Source of the DNA: Sipunculus nudus
Lineage: Eukaryota; Annelida; Sipuncula; Golfingiida; Sipunculidae
Length of the DNA: 64,000 nucleotides
Reading direction: 5' to 3'
NCBI GenBank assembly: GCA_026874595.1
Contig: CM049310.1
Span: 6,450,001-6,514,000, forward strand
Made by a program: the position numbers and the translations under genes. The first letter of the stretch is position 1; each line of letters begins with the position of its first letter. The notes under the pieces were generated by a model. It saw only the letters and a program-made list of their open reading frames with translations, was not told the DNA's origin and did no database searches. This document shows positions 11,822-23,497 of the stretch, piece by piece.

Positions 11822-13043
11822 TGATTTGTCCCACGTGCCCCGCCTCCTTGGTCAAAGGTCACGCGTGTCATTTTTTTTAGCTACCCACCTTTGCCATATT
11901 TGGAAAGTCACCATGCAACTACACTTGCAACTACACTTGCATGGTCACTTGTCATGACCCTGTGATGTAAGCAGATTTGAACGTAGAGTTAGAACAAAGG
12001 AAAAAACGCCGCGTGTGGGACAAGAGCTGGTACATAGTGATAATTTACGAAAATGTGAAGTTACACATTAACACGTGTTTTCATGCATTTGCAATCTTCA
12101 GATGTGATCTGTCAATGGTTGGTGCGGTTATGTAATCATGTGTTAATATATATATTATTCCAAACGTGTATGTATATTTTATTTTGGTGGTGTAATTTTT
12201 TTAAAAGTGGACCAGGGCGACGATCGAGAGGTTATTACTGCCTTGCAATTAATCTACGGGGTTCTGACACGCTTTAGCCCCTGTAGAAGAACTGAAGGGG
12301 CGGTGTACGTGTGTGTGTGTGTGTGTGGGGGGGGGGGGATTCTTGTATATACTTTGTTCAATGCATTACAAATTTCTGATCCAGAAAAAATCAATGCGGT
12401 ACGTACTGTACGTCCTAACGACTTCCTTAATGCCTCTTATGTCCCTTAGAAAAATAATTCGTGAAATATTTGTGTAGAACTAACCATGGAATGAATTAAT
12501 TTATCACAGCATCTGATGAGGCCTGCATTTTGAGAGTTATATTTTTTATAAATTTGCATCAGCTTTGTGATAGGAAAAACTTTTCACTTTTCATTTTAAT
12601 GGATGAAATATTATAATAAAACATGCAAAAAATCATGCTAGACTACATTTCCCTTGTTAGTTGTATCAAACGGATTTTCAATATCTAAAAAGGTGAATAT
12701 TGACTTAATACAACGTCCGTGATGCAACTACATATATTTTATGCCACCTGGTTCAGCAGGGGGTTCCCCTGGATCCGTAGTCTATGTTTGTACATTCTCC
12801 ACATTCGCAGCTTTCATTATAAAAAGACATCATCAGCATGCACACTCGTTTACCTTAGTCACTTTCACATCCACACGGTGGCGCTCCGCGCTTACCTACA
12901 AAGTTTCTTTTTTAGCCCTTGGAAGAGGTCAGGTCACGTAACAATTGGGGGTTTGATTTTGTCAAAAGAGGACGTCCAGGTCCGAGGTTTTTTGGCCTAC
13001 TGCTCTAGTCTACGTCTAAACTGTGGCACGGAACACCAAAAAA
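11822..13043. other. Gene-free region upstream of the intact Ly6 start
   Basis: It contains a (GT)n(G)n run at about 12308-12338 and otherwise unrecognised sequence. A pyrimidine-rich tract ending CTGCTCTAG at about 13008 could be a splice acceptor for the exon carrying the Ly6 start codon. Confidence 0.4.
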
Positions 13044-16000
13044 ATGAAATTCTTAATCATTCTTTTTTGTTTGGCTCTAACAGGTGAGTAATTTTTGTTT
13101 CAAAATAATTTATAATAATTTAAAATATTAGATTAAGCTCCAATTTACGGCAAAATCGACCCCCCCCCCCCCGGATAAAGAAATATGCTAAGTTATTGCA
13201 TGGATCCTTGGATTACATACATCGCAATTAAACGTGACGTCACTAATGGAGCATTCTTCATTAATGATGAACTTGTTTATTACACCAGAAAATGCAAGAC
13301 TAAAGTCTTAATAAAGTCTAAACAAGAATTACTTGACTTGAGTTGAGGTAGGATAGGCCTACTTCTCTCTTTAAAATGTCGTACGCAATAAGAAAGTGTA
13401 ACGTTTTCCTTTTGTTAAAGAGATAGTCTCGCTACATCTTTTTATTTAGTTTTGGTTCAAAATTACAAAGGAGAGTCGTGAACATCATAACGCTAGGTCT
13501 TTTATTTTCAAAAAGAAGTAGGCCCCCCACTGTTCCTATCAATCTGACGATCAGCGCTAATCACAATGTACCGGTATACAAATACCCAAGCCTGAGCACT
13601 GGCAAATTGAAACAAAGTTTCAAGCACAGGCTTTCGGCTAGTCATCTGAAAAAAAAACTGAAACAAAATGTCTTTCCTAACACTTACCAGAGAAAATATG
13701 TCAGGTCTTTGACAGAAAAAAAGAGAAAACAGAGACAAGGCAAGAGGGAGAGGGTGTGTGTGTGGGGGGAGGGGGGGGGGGGGTGGGGGTGGAGGGGGGG
13801 GGGGGGGTAGGGGGTGGAGGGGGTATGGGTGGCAGGAGTTAATGACGCGATGACGCAAGTGCCGAGGGATTCGAGCTCCCTGGAAACAATATAGATCTTG
13901 TTCATGAACTCATATTGGTTTTACATGTAACAAGTTTCAAAACCATATTCATGAGCGATTGTCATACATTTACCATTTACACATAGTGACTTTATATAAA
14001 CACAAAGCCATATGAGCGATTGTCACGCATTTACATATATATGTACGCACACATGATATTTAGGCTTTAAAACCGCTTTATATTTTTATAGATCTACATA
14101 CTCAAACTGTTAATTAAGTACATGCATTTTAAAAATATTGCTATAGTATAGGCAGCGTTTGCGACTTAGCATTGGATGGAACAGGCAAGCCGGGCCCTGT
14201 ACTGTCCTAAAGTTGCAGGCCCGGTTAAAATGTTACAGGTCCAATTAACATATTAAAAATAATCTTTAGGTGATCTTAATATAGGCCTAATCTAAAATTA
14301 TGACGATCTCTGTGTATATTTCAGTAAACATTCTAAATAGAATGGCTAATATCTTTCAGAAAAATTATATTGTGATAGGGTACAAGCAAAGAGGATCTTA
14401 TGTTAGAAAAGGTTCCTTGCGATAACCTTGGCAGCAGTCATCAACCTGCATAAATATTATTGTCATGAGATGATCGGTGCGTTTCTATGACCCAGTAAGA
14501 CAAGTGCTTCTTTGCATACACTTGGTTGATATTTGCTACATCTCGTCTCCCACTTTCTCACTAAAATAAATCAAAAGGTGGCCATATCATCAACAACATC
14601 TTCTGTACGATACCCCTGCAGTTATAAGGGTTCGGGTTCCTTGATAGTTTGAGAAGAACATATGTCATCGTCGCCGATTGTCTGCTTTTGATATCGCATT
14701 TGTACCCGTACGCTCCCGAGGCAGCGGAAATCTTGCGCTTCTTAAGAAGCAACCGATTTTCACGCTGCCAGCTTTGACCGTTTATGATATATTTAGACAC
14801 CAGATGGCGGTTCGTTTTCCACTGAAATAAACGTGCATATGATGTGACAAGCAGCCAATCAGATGCCAATAAACAAACACTCGACAGGCATCCTGGCTCC
14901 GCCCATTGCTGCGCTTCAAGCGCCGCTTATTGAGTTTCCGGTCGAATTTAAATTGCTCCCTCTGCATTCTCGCATCATCGACCGATTCGATTATGACATT
15001 ATGACTGTGTTAGCGTGGCCATGTATCTGTTGTCTGCAGAACTGAAACCAGCAAGCGAGGTGTGCACGCAGCCTTTGTTGTTACGTTTCGTTTGAATTAC
15101 AGCTCACCGGCCGAGCATCCTATGTGCCCAAGGCCCTAAGCAAACCACGTCAGGGGCAATTCTCTCTGAGCCTGTGGCTTGTTCAGACGGTTACGCTGGG
15201 GGATGAGCTGTCACTCAAAAAGAAATTTATATGATTGGCTCTGTGTATTCCTCGCTTGGCTTTGTCTTCCAGCACAAGGTCTCATCTGATTGGACAAAAA
15301 TACAGTGCTCCCCTCTAGTGTTGCAATTCACGATACGAGGTCATAACAAACAGCGCCTTACGATATAGGTAGTAGCCCTATAGGTAAAGCGCTGTGTAAA
15401 GAGCGTATTGTACGCGCTGTTCAAAACTGTTGCACACGGGTATTTCCCGCCAAAAAAAATCACAACTGAATGAAACTGATCGCACAGGCATATAGTATAC
15501 TACGAGTCTCCGATTGGCTCTCTTTCTGGGGTGCAAGGCAGGGCGTCTTTTCCATCATTCGCGTGACATACAGCTCTATGCAAATAAGCTGTCAATCAAT
15601 TCTCTCAAAAATGAGAATGATATAAACAGCAGTGGCCAACTGTGCATAATTATTTCCAAAATGCCACAGACCGCAGAAAAATAATACTTGCAGGTATTTC
15701 ATATTGTTTTTCAGGATAGAGAAGGGAATATCTACCAGATATTTGGGGGGAACTAATACCAAAAGCTTTAAGCGCATATGAAATATTCACTTTCTGTCGA
15801 ATGTGCACGCAAACGTCCTTGTATTATATCAGAAACGTGCAATGTTAACATTATGAGTCTGACCTGCCACTATACCTACACATCATTATTATTGAGGAAG
15901 CTGTACATCTTTAAATTTTATCCTTTCAGACAATGTAAGATATCTGATAACTGAGTATTTCAAAGACGAGGGAATGTAAAATAATTCAAACACACATCGT

Positions 16001-16618
16001 TGAGACAGTCAGAGAAATATGGCCCGGACGGACGAAGAAAGAAGGCGATAATGATTGAATTTTGTATTGAACTATTCCATAATTTATATTCGACGATAAT
16101 CATGTAGATGGTCGATCCGGCGGAGACTGACACTATCAACAGGACTTGTATGGAACCACCTGATTGGATAGAAAGATGGTTACTATACTAACCACCGAGC
16201 AGAGCTTAACTCAAGAGGCAAAGGATTCAAATGCATAACGTACCTGTTGAAGATAATGTGCATATAGAAACTTGAAACCAATCAAACTCCATTCAAAAAC
16301 AGTCCAAGCAGCAACGTCGAACACATTCACTACCAGTTCGGGAACCTTTGAAAATTTATTTGGGATTTCCCATAACGGCAGTGAATAAAGCGAATTAACA
16401 ACATAGCATGAAATGATAAAAATTGAGCAGGTATTTTGCAGACAAAAATCCAGCAAGCCCACCGGGCCTGATATGCTCTAGAGGTGCCGGCCCGAAGCAA
16501 TTTTAACCAGCCACGGGCCGGCGCTAGTCGCAAACGCTGAGTATAGGCCTATTTCTAGGTGAAGTGAACGTGTTAAAAACGATTTTGTCATCAACATCTG
16601 AACACCTAATGGGATACG

Positions 16619-16651
<33 letters not shown>

Positions 16652-19600
16652 CATTATTCTTATAATGCGCTCTTATCCAGAATACAAGACCTGCTCAAAG
16701 CGCATAGCAATAAAATATATAAATAGCAATCGCATATATTTAAAATGAATCTCTACACCAGAGGGGAGCACTGTATTTTGGTCCAATCAGATGAGACCCT
16801 GAGCTGGAAGATCAAACGGTTTACCAGCCAAGCGAGGAATACACGAAGCCAATGTTGTTCATTTCGTTTTAAGTGACAGCTCATTGCCCCGGCGACCGTT
16901 TGAACAGGCCACAGGCTCAGAGAGAATGGCGCTACACGTGGTTTCTGGGCGGAGCCTGATGCCTGTCGAGTGTTTGTTGACTTGCATTTGGTTGGCTGCT
17001 AGTCACATCAGCAGTTTTTTTCAGCAGACAGGCCCATGTGTACCACCTGGTGTTAAAGTGCATCAAAAATGGCCAAAGCAGGCAGCGGGAAAACCAGTAG
17101 CTTCTTTAGAAGCGCAAGATTTCCGCTGCCTCGGGAGCGTATTAATACTAAACATGGCATATAATCTACCATTTACATTAAATATTATCATAGGCTTGCC
17201 GAAAAAAGGAGTCTTCAGTGCACGTTTAAATATATCAATAGGATCTGATTTCTTAATATAATCCGTCAAACTGTTCCAGAGCACAGGAGCATAACAACTG
17301 AATATGTAGATAATTTACTCCTATAGGTTCACAAAGACGCATGTACTTATTACTTGATCTCAGTGCACGAGGTGTAAAATGTAACTGGAGTAATTCTGTG
17401 ACATAAAGAGGTGCTTTCTCTTTGAGAGCCTTATATGTAAGCAGCAATATTTTAAATCTAATACGAAATTCTACAGGTAGCCAGTGCAACTCGAACAAGA
17501 TGGGTGATATATGATTACGTTTTGACATCTGAATACAATGCGAGCGTTCTGAATTTGACTTCTTTGCAGTCTTAACATCTAAGATTTGGGTACTCCATAT
17601 ATAAGGGAATTTCAAACATCCAACTTCGACAAAATCAAACACTCTGCTAACTTTGGAGCAGCTGACTTAGAAAGATACCTGCGGATCCGCCCAAGGTTGT
17701 ACAGACTGAGATAAGCACTCTTACATATTAAACTGATTTGTGTCTTTTGTTTCATATGATCATCAAAAATAACTCCTAGATTTCGCACTTTCCGGGTTGG
17801 TTTTATGGCACTAGTACCAATAGTAATGAAAGGATTGACGACTTTCTGTAACTGCTTAACTGAACCCATAATAATCATCTCAGTTTCGTCACTGTTGAGT
17901 TTAAGCTTGTTTAGTATCATGCAATGTTGAATATGGTTCACACATTTCTCAATTTTTTTCAAGGTATAGTCAAGATCACAAGGTGAGCATGATGTGTACA
18001 ACTGTGTATCATCTGCATACAGAACATAATCTAAGCCATGTTCTCGTATGAGGTTACCAAGCGGTTTCGTATACAGAGGTCAAAAGAATAGGGCCTAAGA
18101 CAGAACCTTGAGGTACACCATATTTTAAAACTGATCCATCCGAAACACTTTTGCCAATGACAACTGCATGACTGTGTCCTGTCACTGAGGTACGCCTTAA
18201 TCCAGGCTATAGAGCTAAATCTTTGATACCATACATATCTGACAACCTTGAAACAAGAAGCTGGTGATCAGTTTGTATCAAAAGAAAATGACAAATCAAG
18301 CAGGATCAAGACTGTGACTTGTTGTCTGTCAATACTTCTCAGAATGTCGTTTTGAACACGCAACAGAGCTGTTTTAGTAGAGAACCTTTACGATAAGCCG
18401 ACTGCATTGGGTCCTCCAGATTATTCGTAAGAAACGAGTTGTTGTATCACAACTCTTTCTACTACCTTAGAAACAAATGATAAATTGCTGACTGGTCTAC
18501 AGTTTTGGAGACATTCAGCATCTAAAGAAGGTTTTTTAAAAGTGGTGTTACCAAAACCTCCTTCATATTCAATGAAACACTACCAGACACTATATAAGAT
18601 ATGTTCTCAACTATATTATGTAAACTAAACATTTTATTTGATTTTTTTTTCATGTGAAGACGCATGGCTGTCGTCCGTTACCAAGCCAGGGATCTGTAGG
18701 CAGAAGCGTTCGCCGGATCAGAACCTGCATGCACTTAATGGGCGATCTGCTAGGGCTGGCAGAAGTTACCGGAGGGGCACCAGAGTGCGCCTGCCGGTCA
18801 GAGTCCCTACCAGAGTGCGGGTGCCCGTCAGAGTCCCCACTAGAGTGCATTTGCCGTCCAGAGTTCAAACTCGAAGGCGGTGGACCATACAAATAAGACA
18901 GTCCTCTGGAGTACAGGTCATAGGTACGTGCCAACAGAAGTATAAGGGCCCAATCGAAAATTAGAAACTGGTTTCAGTTTTGGCAACTTGCTAATTTTCC
19001 ATAATTGCACTGTGACTGACTCGTTATCCCTGGAAGCTATATTAAAAAAAAAACTGCACGGATATGCACTGGCGCTATTCAGGCCACCAATTCAAACGAG
19101 TAACTGAAAGAAATAGGCTGGAAAACGTGGGCTGAAAGAAGGTCGAGAGCAAAATTACTATTTTTCTACAAAGTTAAGAATTAGGGTGGGTCCAAGTTAT
19201 TTGTGCTTCAGTCGGGTTGTTAACGTTTCCGAAAGATCATTCGGTACACTTAGAAATCATTCAGATTTGAGAGTTCCTAAAACTAGGAATTAGCGGTATA
19301 AGACTTCTTTTTCCCATCAACCACCCAAGCATGGAATAAGCTACCATATTCAGTCCGCCAGTCAGGTTCCTTAACAATTTTCAATTTAAATCACATTTTT
19401 ATAAATACTGGATAAAGAAACCGTCTTATTTTTAGACAGGTTAACGTCAAATAAACATATTACACTGCAGACTACGTTTAAAATCAAGTACATTAAAAGG
19501 GGACCTCTTCTCACATGTTGGTCTACTAAACTACCCAAAATGTTCCTGTGTGGTCATGAATATGAGGATGCATTTCACTTCTTTTTTTAATGTTCCCTTT

Positions 19601-22032
19601 ACTATAATCCCAGAAATGTCATTCCTGTCGACAGGATTAATACACCTTATTGCAAAAATAAACAATATACTTTAAATGTTATCTTAATGGGGAATCAAAC
19701 GTTAATATTGAGACTAACTTAATTATATTTTCAGCTGTGCATGCATTTTTCCGCTCATCCAAAAGGTTTTAACATGCCTTATAGAATATTTATATTTGCA
19801 TGGATAATTTTGTTGATGCACTTAACCATATCGTTTTATTCAAATATTCAAAAAAGCAGCTTGCTAGTAGTTTGATTCACCAAGACATTCAGTGTTTATT
19901 AGTATGTCGACTGTATGTGATATATATAAGAATGAGTGTCATGTTTTTATTTCTTTGTTTTATTATTTATGGTATTTGGATTTACTGCATTTTATATAAT
20001 TGATTATTGAAAAGTACATTCATTAGCACTCTTGTGCTATTTGTAAAATTCAATAGAAATAAATATGTTTAAACCAACGGTTTGCTGGTTTTCACCATGA
20101 AGTAGTTTTTGACACAGGTAAATTAGAACGTTCAGTAGGGGGCCTGGATATCGAAAAGGGTTTGTACCCAACCTGGAAACTTTGAATACTCATAGATATT
20201 ATAAATGAATTTTTATAGTCCATGAAAACTTCTTTTCTATATACATTCGAAATATTCCTAAAAGACTGGCGTATAAATGTCCATATATTGGCCACGGTAG
20301 ATATCTGCCGCCAGCCTCAAGTCAAGTCTATATCGTGCGACAGCACCCATCGGAATGCGATATCGGCCAGTTGGCCTAGTGCTATTATGGTACTGTAATC
20401 ATTCATTACATTAATTGTATACTTAAAAGATTTATCTAAGCATATTAGTATACATGCAAATCTGAAAAGCAAACATATTGTTTGGTATCAAAAATAGTTA
20501 GAGCATATTTTATTTGAATGCCAATGCATGTTATGATATGAGCATAAGTTTGTGGATCATTTTGTTATAAGTATTTAGTTAACGGGCCGATTAACATACT
20601 AATTATACATGTATTTGTTCAATATAGGCAAAATATAGTGTTTTATTTTAAGAAATCGAGATTTCCAGCATTATTTAATATTTACATTTTTTTTTTGTGT
20701 GGAGGTAACCGCCTCCATTTTGTAATGCTGACTTATCTAATTCTTAACCTAAGTATGTACATCTGCAGAGTTTCCATTTTGGATTTGGACTAGGCCTTCT
20801 TGACAGGGCGGTAGCATGTTTTTTTTTAATATGTATCCTGGTGTCATCCAGGCCCAGTGTCTAACACACCTGCGGGGTCCTTGGAGTGTTATCATTCCCA
20901 TAGCTTGGTCATAACACCTAGGAACCCCCAAAGACGCACTCGTATATTGAGTGATACACGGCTGTAACAATGTATCAAACAAGTCAATTAGAGACAGTGC
21001 GGGTGTACCGGGATGATTGTGGTAGGGAACTTTTCTATTCAGCTAAAACAATGGCGTGATATAATGCACGTATCATTGCATGCAGTTGTTGATGCACCTT
21101 TATTTTTTACCGGGTAAAAATCCATTCAAGGCCTGAAAGAAATTTTGCGTCCCAGTTTAGTATGAGCCATGATCGTGGGTTTTAAACTTGACTACGCTGT
21201 GCAAAACCCCGCTCTCATTGAGGTGTACATTCTTGGCCCAGTACCAACCGAGGCATGCAGGAGGAGTGTCCTGGCCTATGTCAGTATGTGTCAGTGCCAA
21301 TTATTTTTAGACCGACGACGGTTTGACAGTGCTGCCCACAATGCATTTTACCAGTCTTGACTTGGGTTATATGTAAATGAAAATAAACCCTACAATTAAT
21401 AACATCTTATTTCAGTATACCCGGTGATCTGCTACGAGTGTCACTCCTTCAAACGCACGAACTGCTCTGATCCGTTCAGCCCACAGGGTGTCACAACTCT
21501 TGAATGCAGCTCAGGAGTGTGTGCCGTAAGTTTAATTATGAACATTTAGACGATACTTTAAATTAGGAACTTTGGTTGATACCAGTGTAATACCTGCAGC
21601 TGGCTTTATTACCTTGAACAGTTCCATGTTTCGTGATATATATACAGGTAAACGTTTTTTCCCCGAATTTTTAGATGATCTGTCGTGGTGTTATGTTCAC
21701 AGTTTAATGTACAAGATATCAGTCTGGGTATATGTGTGTTTACTGCATGAGTTTTATTATTACCAATTCTCATGAATCCATTGAAACATTACGTGCATTC
21801 GTCAGAGTATTATTCATATTTTATTATATTTCAGAAAGTGGTGGGCACCCTCGACGGTGTAAGTGCAACAAAAAGGATCTGCGCAGAGACTTGCCAAGAA
21901 GGCTATAACCACTACCACAAATACAGTGTATCGTGCTGCACCTCTGATTACTGTAACGGCACGACTGTTCCTGCTGTCTCAGTAGCAGTGGTGGTCGCCA
22001 TCATCGTGTCCCTCCTGAAATGGTTTATCTGA
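13044..22032 (+). CDS. Ly6/uPAR-family GPI-anchored protein
   Basis: Three coding exons join in frame: 13044-13083, 21416-21525 and 21835-22032 (348 bases, 115 residues). Exon 1 encodes a hydrophobic signal peptide (MKFLIILFCLALT). Exon 2 encodes CYEC, NCSDPF and CSSGVC, the first part of a three-finger LU domain. Exon 3 encodes CAETC, the hallmark CCTSDYCNG (about residues 90-98), then a hydrophobic C-terminus typical of a GPI-attachment signal. Ten cysteines lie in the mature domain, as in classical Ly6 proteins. Donors GTGAGT and GTAAGT and TTTCAG acceptors support the model. Members of this family act at the outer cell surface in adhesion or receptor modulation; the ligand cannot be inferred. 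The 8.3-kb intron 1 is full of transposons, so a different first exon cannot be excluded. A broken paralogue lies at 7555-10448. Confidence 0.8.
13735..13830. repeat. G-rich low-complexity tract
   Basis: Nearly pure G and GT runs (for example about 13773-13782 and 13795-13807). Proline- or glycine-rich frames across it on both strands are artefacts of composition. The tract has G-quadruplex potential. Confidence 0.8.
14153..16539. mobile_element. Non-autonomous hAT-type DNA transposon with 8-bp target duplication
   Basis: The left end reads CAGCGTTTGCGACTTAGC and the right end is its near inverse, GCTAGTCGCAAACGCTG. The 8-base AGTATAGG flanks both sides exactly (14145-14152 and 16540-16547). 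CAG-type inverted termini with an 8-bp duplication are diagnostic of hAT elements. At 2,387 bases no transposase frame is visible, so it is non-autonomous. It carries a CCAAT-rich cargo (14700-15325) that recurs inverted at 16757-17148, outside the element. It lies in intron 1 of the Ly6 gene. Confidence 0.85.
14700..15325 (+). repeat. CCAAT-rich repeat, copy inside the hAT element
   Basis: It starts near CGCTCCCGAGGCAGCGGAAA and ends near ACAGTGCTCCCCTCTAG. It contains CCAAT motifs at 14854, 14866, 15234 (inverse) and 15289 (inverse) and a GC-box-like CTCCGCCCA. A reverse-complement copy lies at 16757-17148 and lacks about 240 bases (roughly 14905-15145). Part of that extra segment (about 15046-15113) is itself an inverted copy of 15190-15262. 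Downstream, still inside the hAT, is an octamer ATGCAAAT (15578-15585). No coding frame is convincing. Confidence 0.7.
16616..18640 (-). mobile_element. CR1/L2-like LINE fragment with decayed reverse transcriptase
   Basis: On the minus strand, from about 18560 down, frames broken by shifts and stops show recognisable reverse-transcriptase blocks: LILLDLS, then GVPQGSVLGPIL near 18110-18070, then YADDTQLYT near 18020 (the catalytic YADD box). A segment with KLKLN, NLGVIFD and then LHWLPV and FKILLLTYKAL follows, and finally LWNSLTDYIKKSD near 17270. The probable 3' end is the GCGCTTTGAGCAGG motif followed by a TAA/TTA microsatellite tail (about 16625-16652). A CCAAT-rich repeat (16757-17148) interrupts its 3' region. 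The 5' end is truncated. It is a non-functional retrotransposon copy. Confidence 0.8.
16757..17148 (-). repeat. CCAAT-rich repeat, inverted copy inserted in the LINE
   Basis: This is the reverse complement of 14700-15325 minus a ~240-base internal block. Shared landmarks include CTCAGAGAGAATGGCGC, GGGCGGAGCCTGATGCCTG and GATTTCCGCTGCCTCGGGAG. LINE-type coding sequence ends just to its right and the LINE-like 3' tail lies to its left, so it appears to be an insertion. Confidence 0.7.
18776..18885 (+). repeat. 30-bp minisatellite
   Basis: About three and a half copies of a unit close to ACCAGAGTGCGGGTGCCCGT plus CAGAGTCCCT. Because 30 is a multiple of three, overlapping open frames read repeated RVPTRVRVPV-type or SESPLEC-type peptides; these are not taken as genes. 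Confidence 0.8.
19230..19730 (+). mobile_element. LINE C-terminal fragment (decayed)
   Basis: Reading + strand frames across stops gives FGTLRNHSDLRVPKTRN, then SFFPSTTQAWNKLP with SVRQSGSL and, after a shift, CGHEYEDAFHFFF followed by CSLYYNPRN. This order of blocks (a LRVP/FFPST-WN-LP region, then a Cys-rich EDAxHFFFxC motif) is typical of the C-terminus of non-LTR retrotransposon polyproteins. Orientation is opposite to the neighbouring LINE at 16616-18640, so it is a separate fragment. Confidence 0.65.
19731..21415. other. Remainder of Ly6 intron 1
   Basis: AT-rich sequence with no recognised gene or repeat. The intron ends with an ATCTTATTTCAG acceptor at 21415. Confidence 0.5.
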
Positions 22033-22162
22033 AGGGTCGTCATTTCTTTTCTTTTTATTTTAGATGAACATCTATGTCAATGAAAAAACTTTGAATTTTA
22101 CTCTTTTGATTTTTACGAAAATCGTTTCGTTAGATGTAATTATTTTTTAACCAATTTTCGGA

Positions 22163-22168
22163 AATAAA
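22163..22168 (+). terminator. Polyadenylation signal of the intact Ly6 gene
   Basis: AATAAA about 131 bases after the stop codon, in the context TTCGGAAATAAATC shared with the paralogue's 3' end at 10596. Confidence 0.65.
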
Positions 22169-22226
22169 TCTAGATGCATAAAAATAATTGTCAAGTCATC
22201 ATGTTTACTCATATCTCAAAATGCTG

Positions 22227-22470
22227 GAACGGGGATGAACGTAGAAACTCCAGGCGGAGGTCAAAACACACACACGAACGGGGATGAACGTAAAAATTCC
22301 AGGCGGGGGTCAAAACACACAAACACACACACGAACGGGGATGAACGTAAAAATTCCAGGCGGGGGTCAAAACACACAAACACACACACGAACGGGGATG
22401 AACGTAAAAATTCCAGGCGGAGGTCAAAACACACAAACACACACACGGACGGGGATGAATGCATGTCCTC
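22227..22470. repeat. 57-bp minisatellite
   Basis: The unit begins GAACGGGGATGAACGTAAAA and ends in a (CA)n stretch. Starts at 22276, 22333, 22390 and 22447 are exactly 57 bases apart, and a shorter unit starts at 22227. Copies are nearly identical. The 57-base length keeps frames open on both strands, producing repetitive predicted peptides that are not genes. Confidence 0.9.
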
Positions 22471-23497
22471 CTGGGAGAGGCAGTAATACTGTGTATGTGA
22501 GTTCTGTTTCCATCAAATGACTTTACACAGTTTATCTATGCATGATCGTCTGGTTGTTTGACAAAGCTAACTGAAATGTCTGCGAGTTAGTTACACAATA
22601 TCTTAAAAAGTTCTCAATGAATTTCGATGAAATGTTGTGGAGGAACGGGCCATGGAAGAACAAATCCTACAATGTTCGGGTGGAACGAAAAATTTAAACG
22701 CGGATCCGGCTCTCAGTTACTTCTCCCATGTTGTGTCCCATTTAGTCTGATGTCCTATATATTCGTTTCTCCTCAAGCCATGTCTAATATATATATATAT
22801 ATATTTATTTATTTAGCATCTTAAATATGGGGCATATTTTGCAAATGTAAGCGTCCGAAAGGGGGTGGGAGTGGGAGGGGATACCCCCCTTACACGGTTT
22901 GGAAAAGTTTGAAGAAATAAAAACATAAAATATGTATTTTCAGTGCAGTATTCTGGCCAATTTTTTTTATCACACGATGCACCACACAAAAAAAATGATT
23001 AAATATTAAATTTACAGAATCATGTGTGCCAAATTGATAATAAATTATACCCTAATATGATCATCTTCAAATCTTAATAAACCTAAGATCCGTTACAGGC
23101 TTTTTAGTTTTACTCAGAACCATAGGCGGGCATGATATGAAGCACGAATCAAATAGGCCTACTGAGAGGCATATGATATAACATTTTCAACCTTACTTGA
23201 AGTTTAAGTTGTAAGTATCAAATTAATATTACCATGGATAATTAATAATATAATATAATATATAATTACACAATGAGCAATACAAAAATAATGATAAATC
23301 CCAAAGAAGTCCTCTCTATATGGTTACCAGTTTAAATATTATACGCCTACATGTAGGCCTATTTATCCAACCGTTCTCACTAAAATGAATTTTATTTTAT
23401 TTAATTACCTTATCTGTAATTGTTACACAATAAAATATTGTGTATTTTTTAAAGTTAAGGGAATAATTAATAATGACCTATATTACTTAACACACTC
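22471..23497. other. Gene-free spacer
   Basis: AT-rich, with a short TA run near 22785-22803. No recognisable gene or repeat. Confidence 0.5.

Noticed and set aside
13478-13905. Overlapping proline-rich and glycine-rich frames on both strands
   Set aside because: They are translations of a poly-G tract and vanish outside it.
14561-14967. Minus-strand frames inside the hAT element as a transposase remnant
   Set aside because: They show no hAT transposase motif and overlap the CCAAT-rich repeat that also occurs elsewhere.
18638-18964. Arginine/valine-rich repetitive frames
   Set aside because: They arise from a 30-bp minisatellite whose length is a multiple of three.
22209-22520. Four repetitive frames on both strands
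   Set aside because: They are products of the 57-bp minisatellite.
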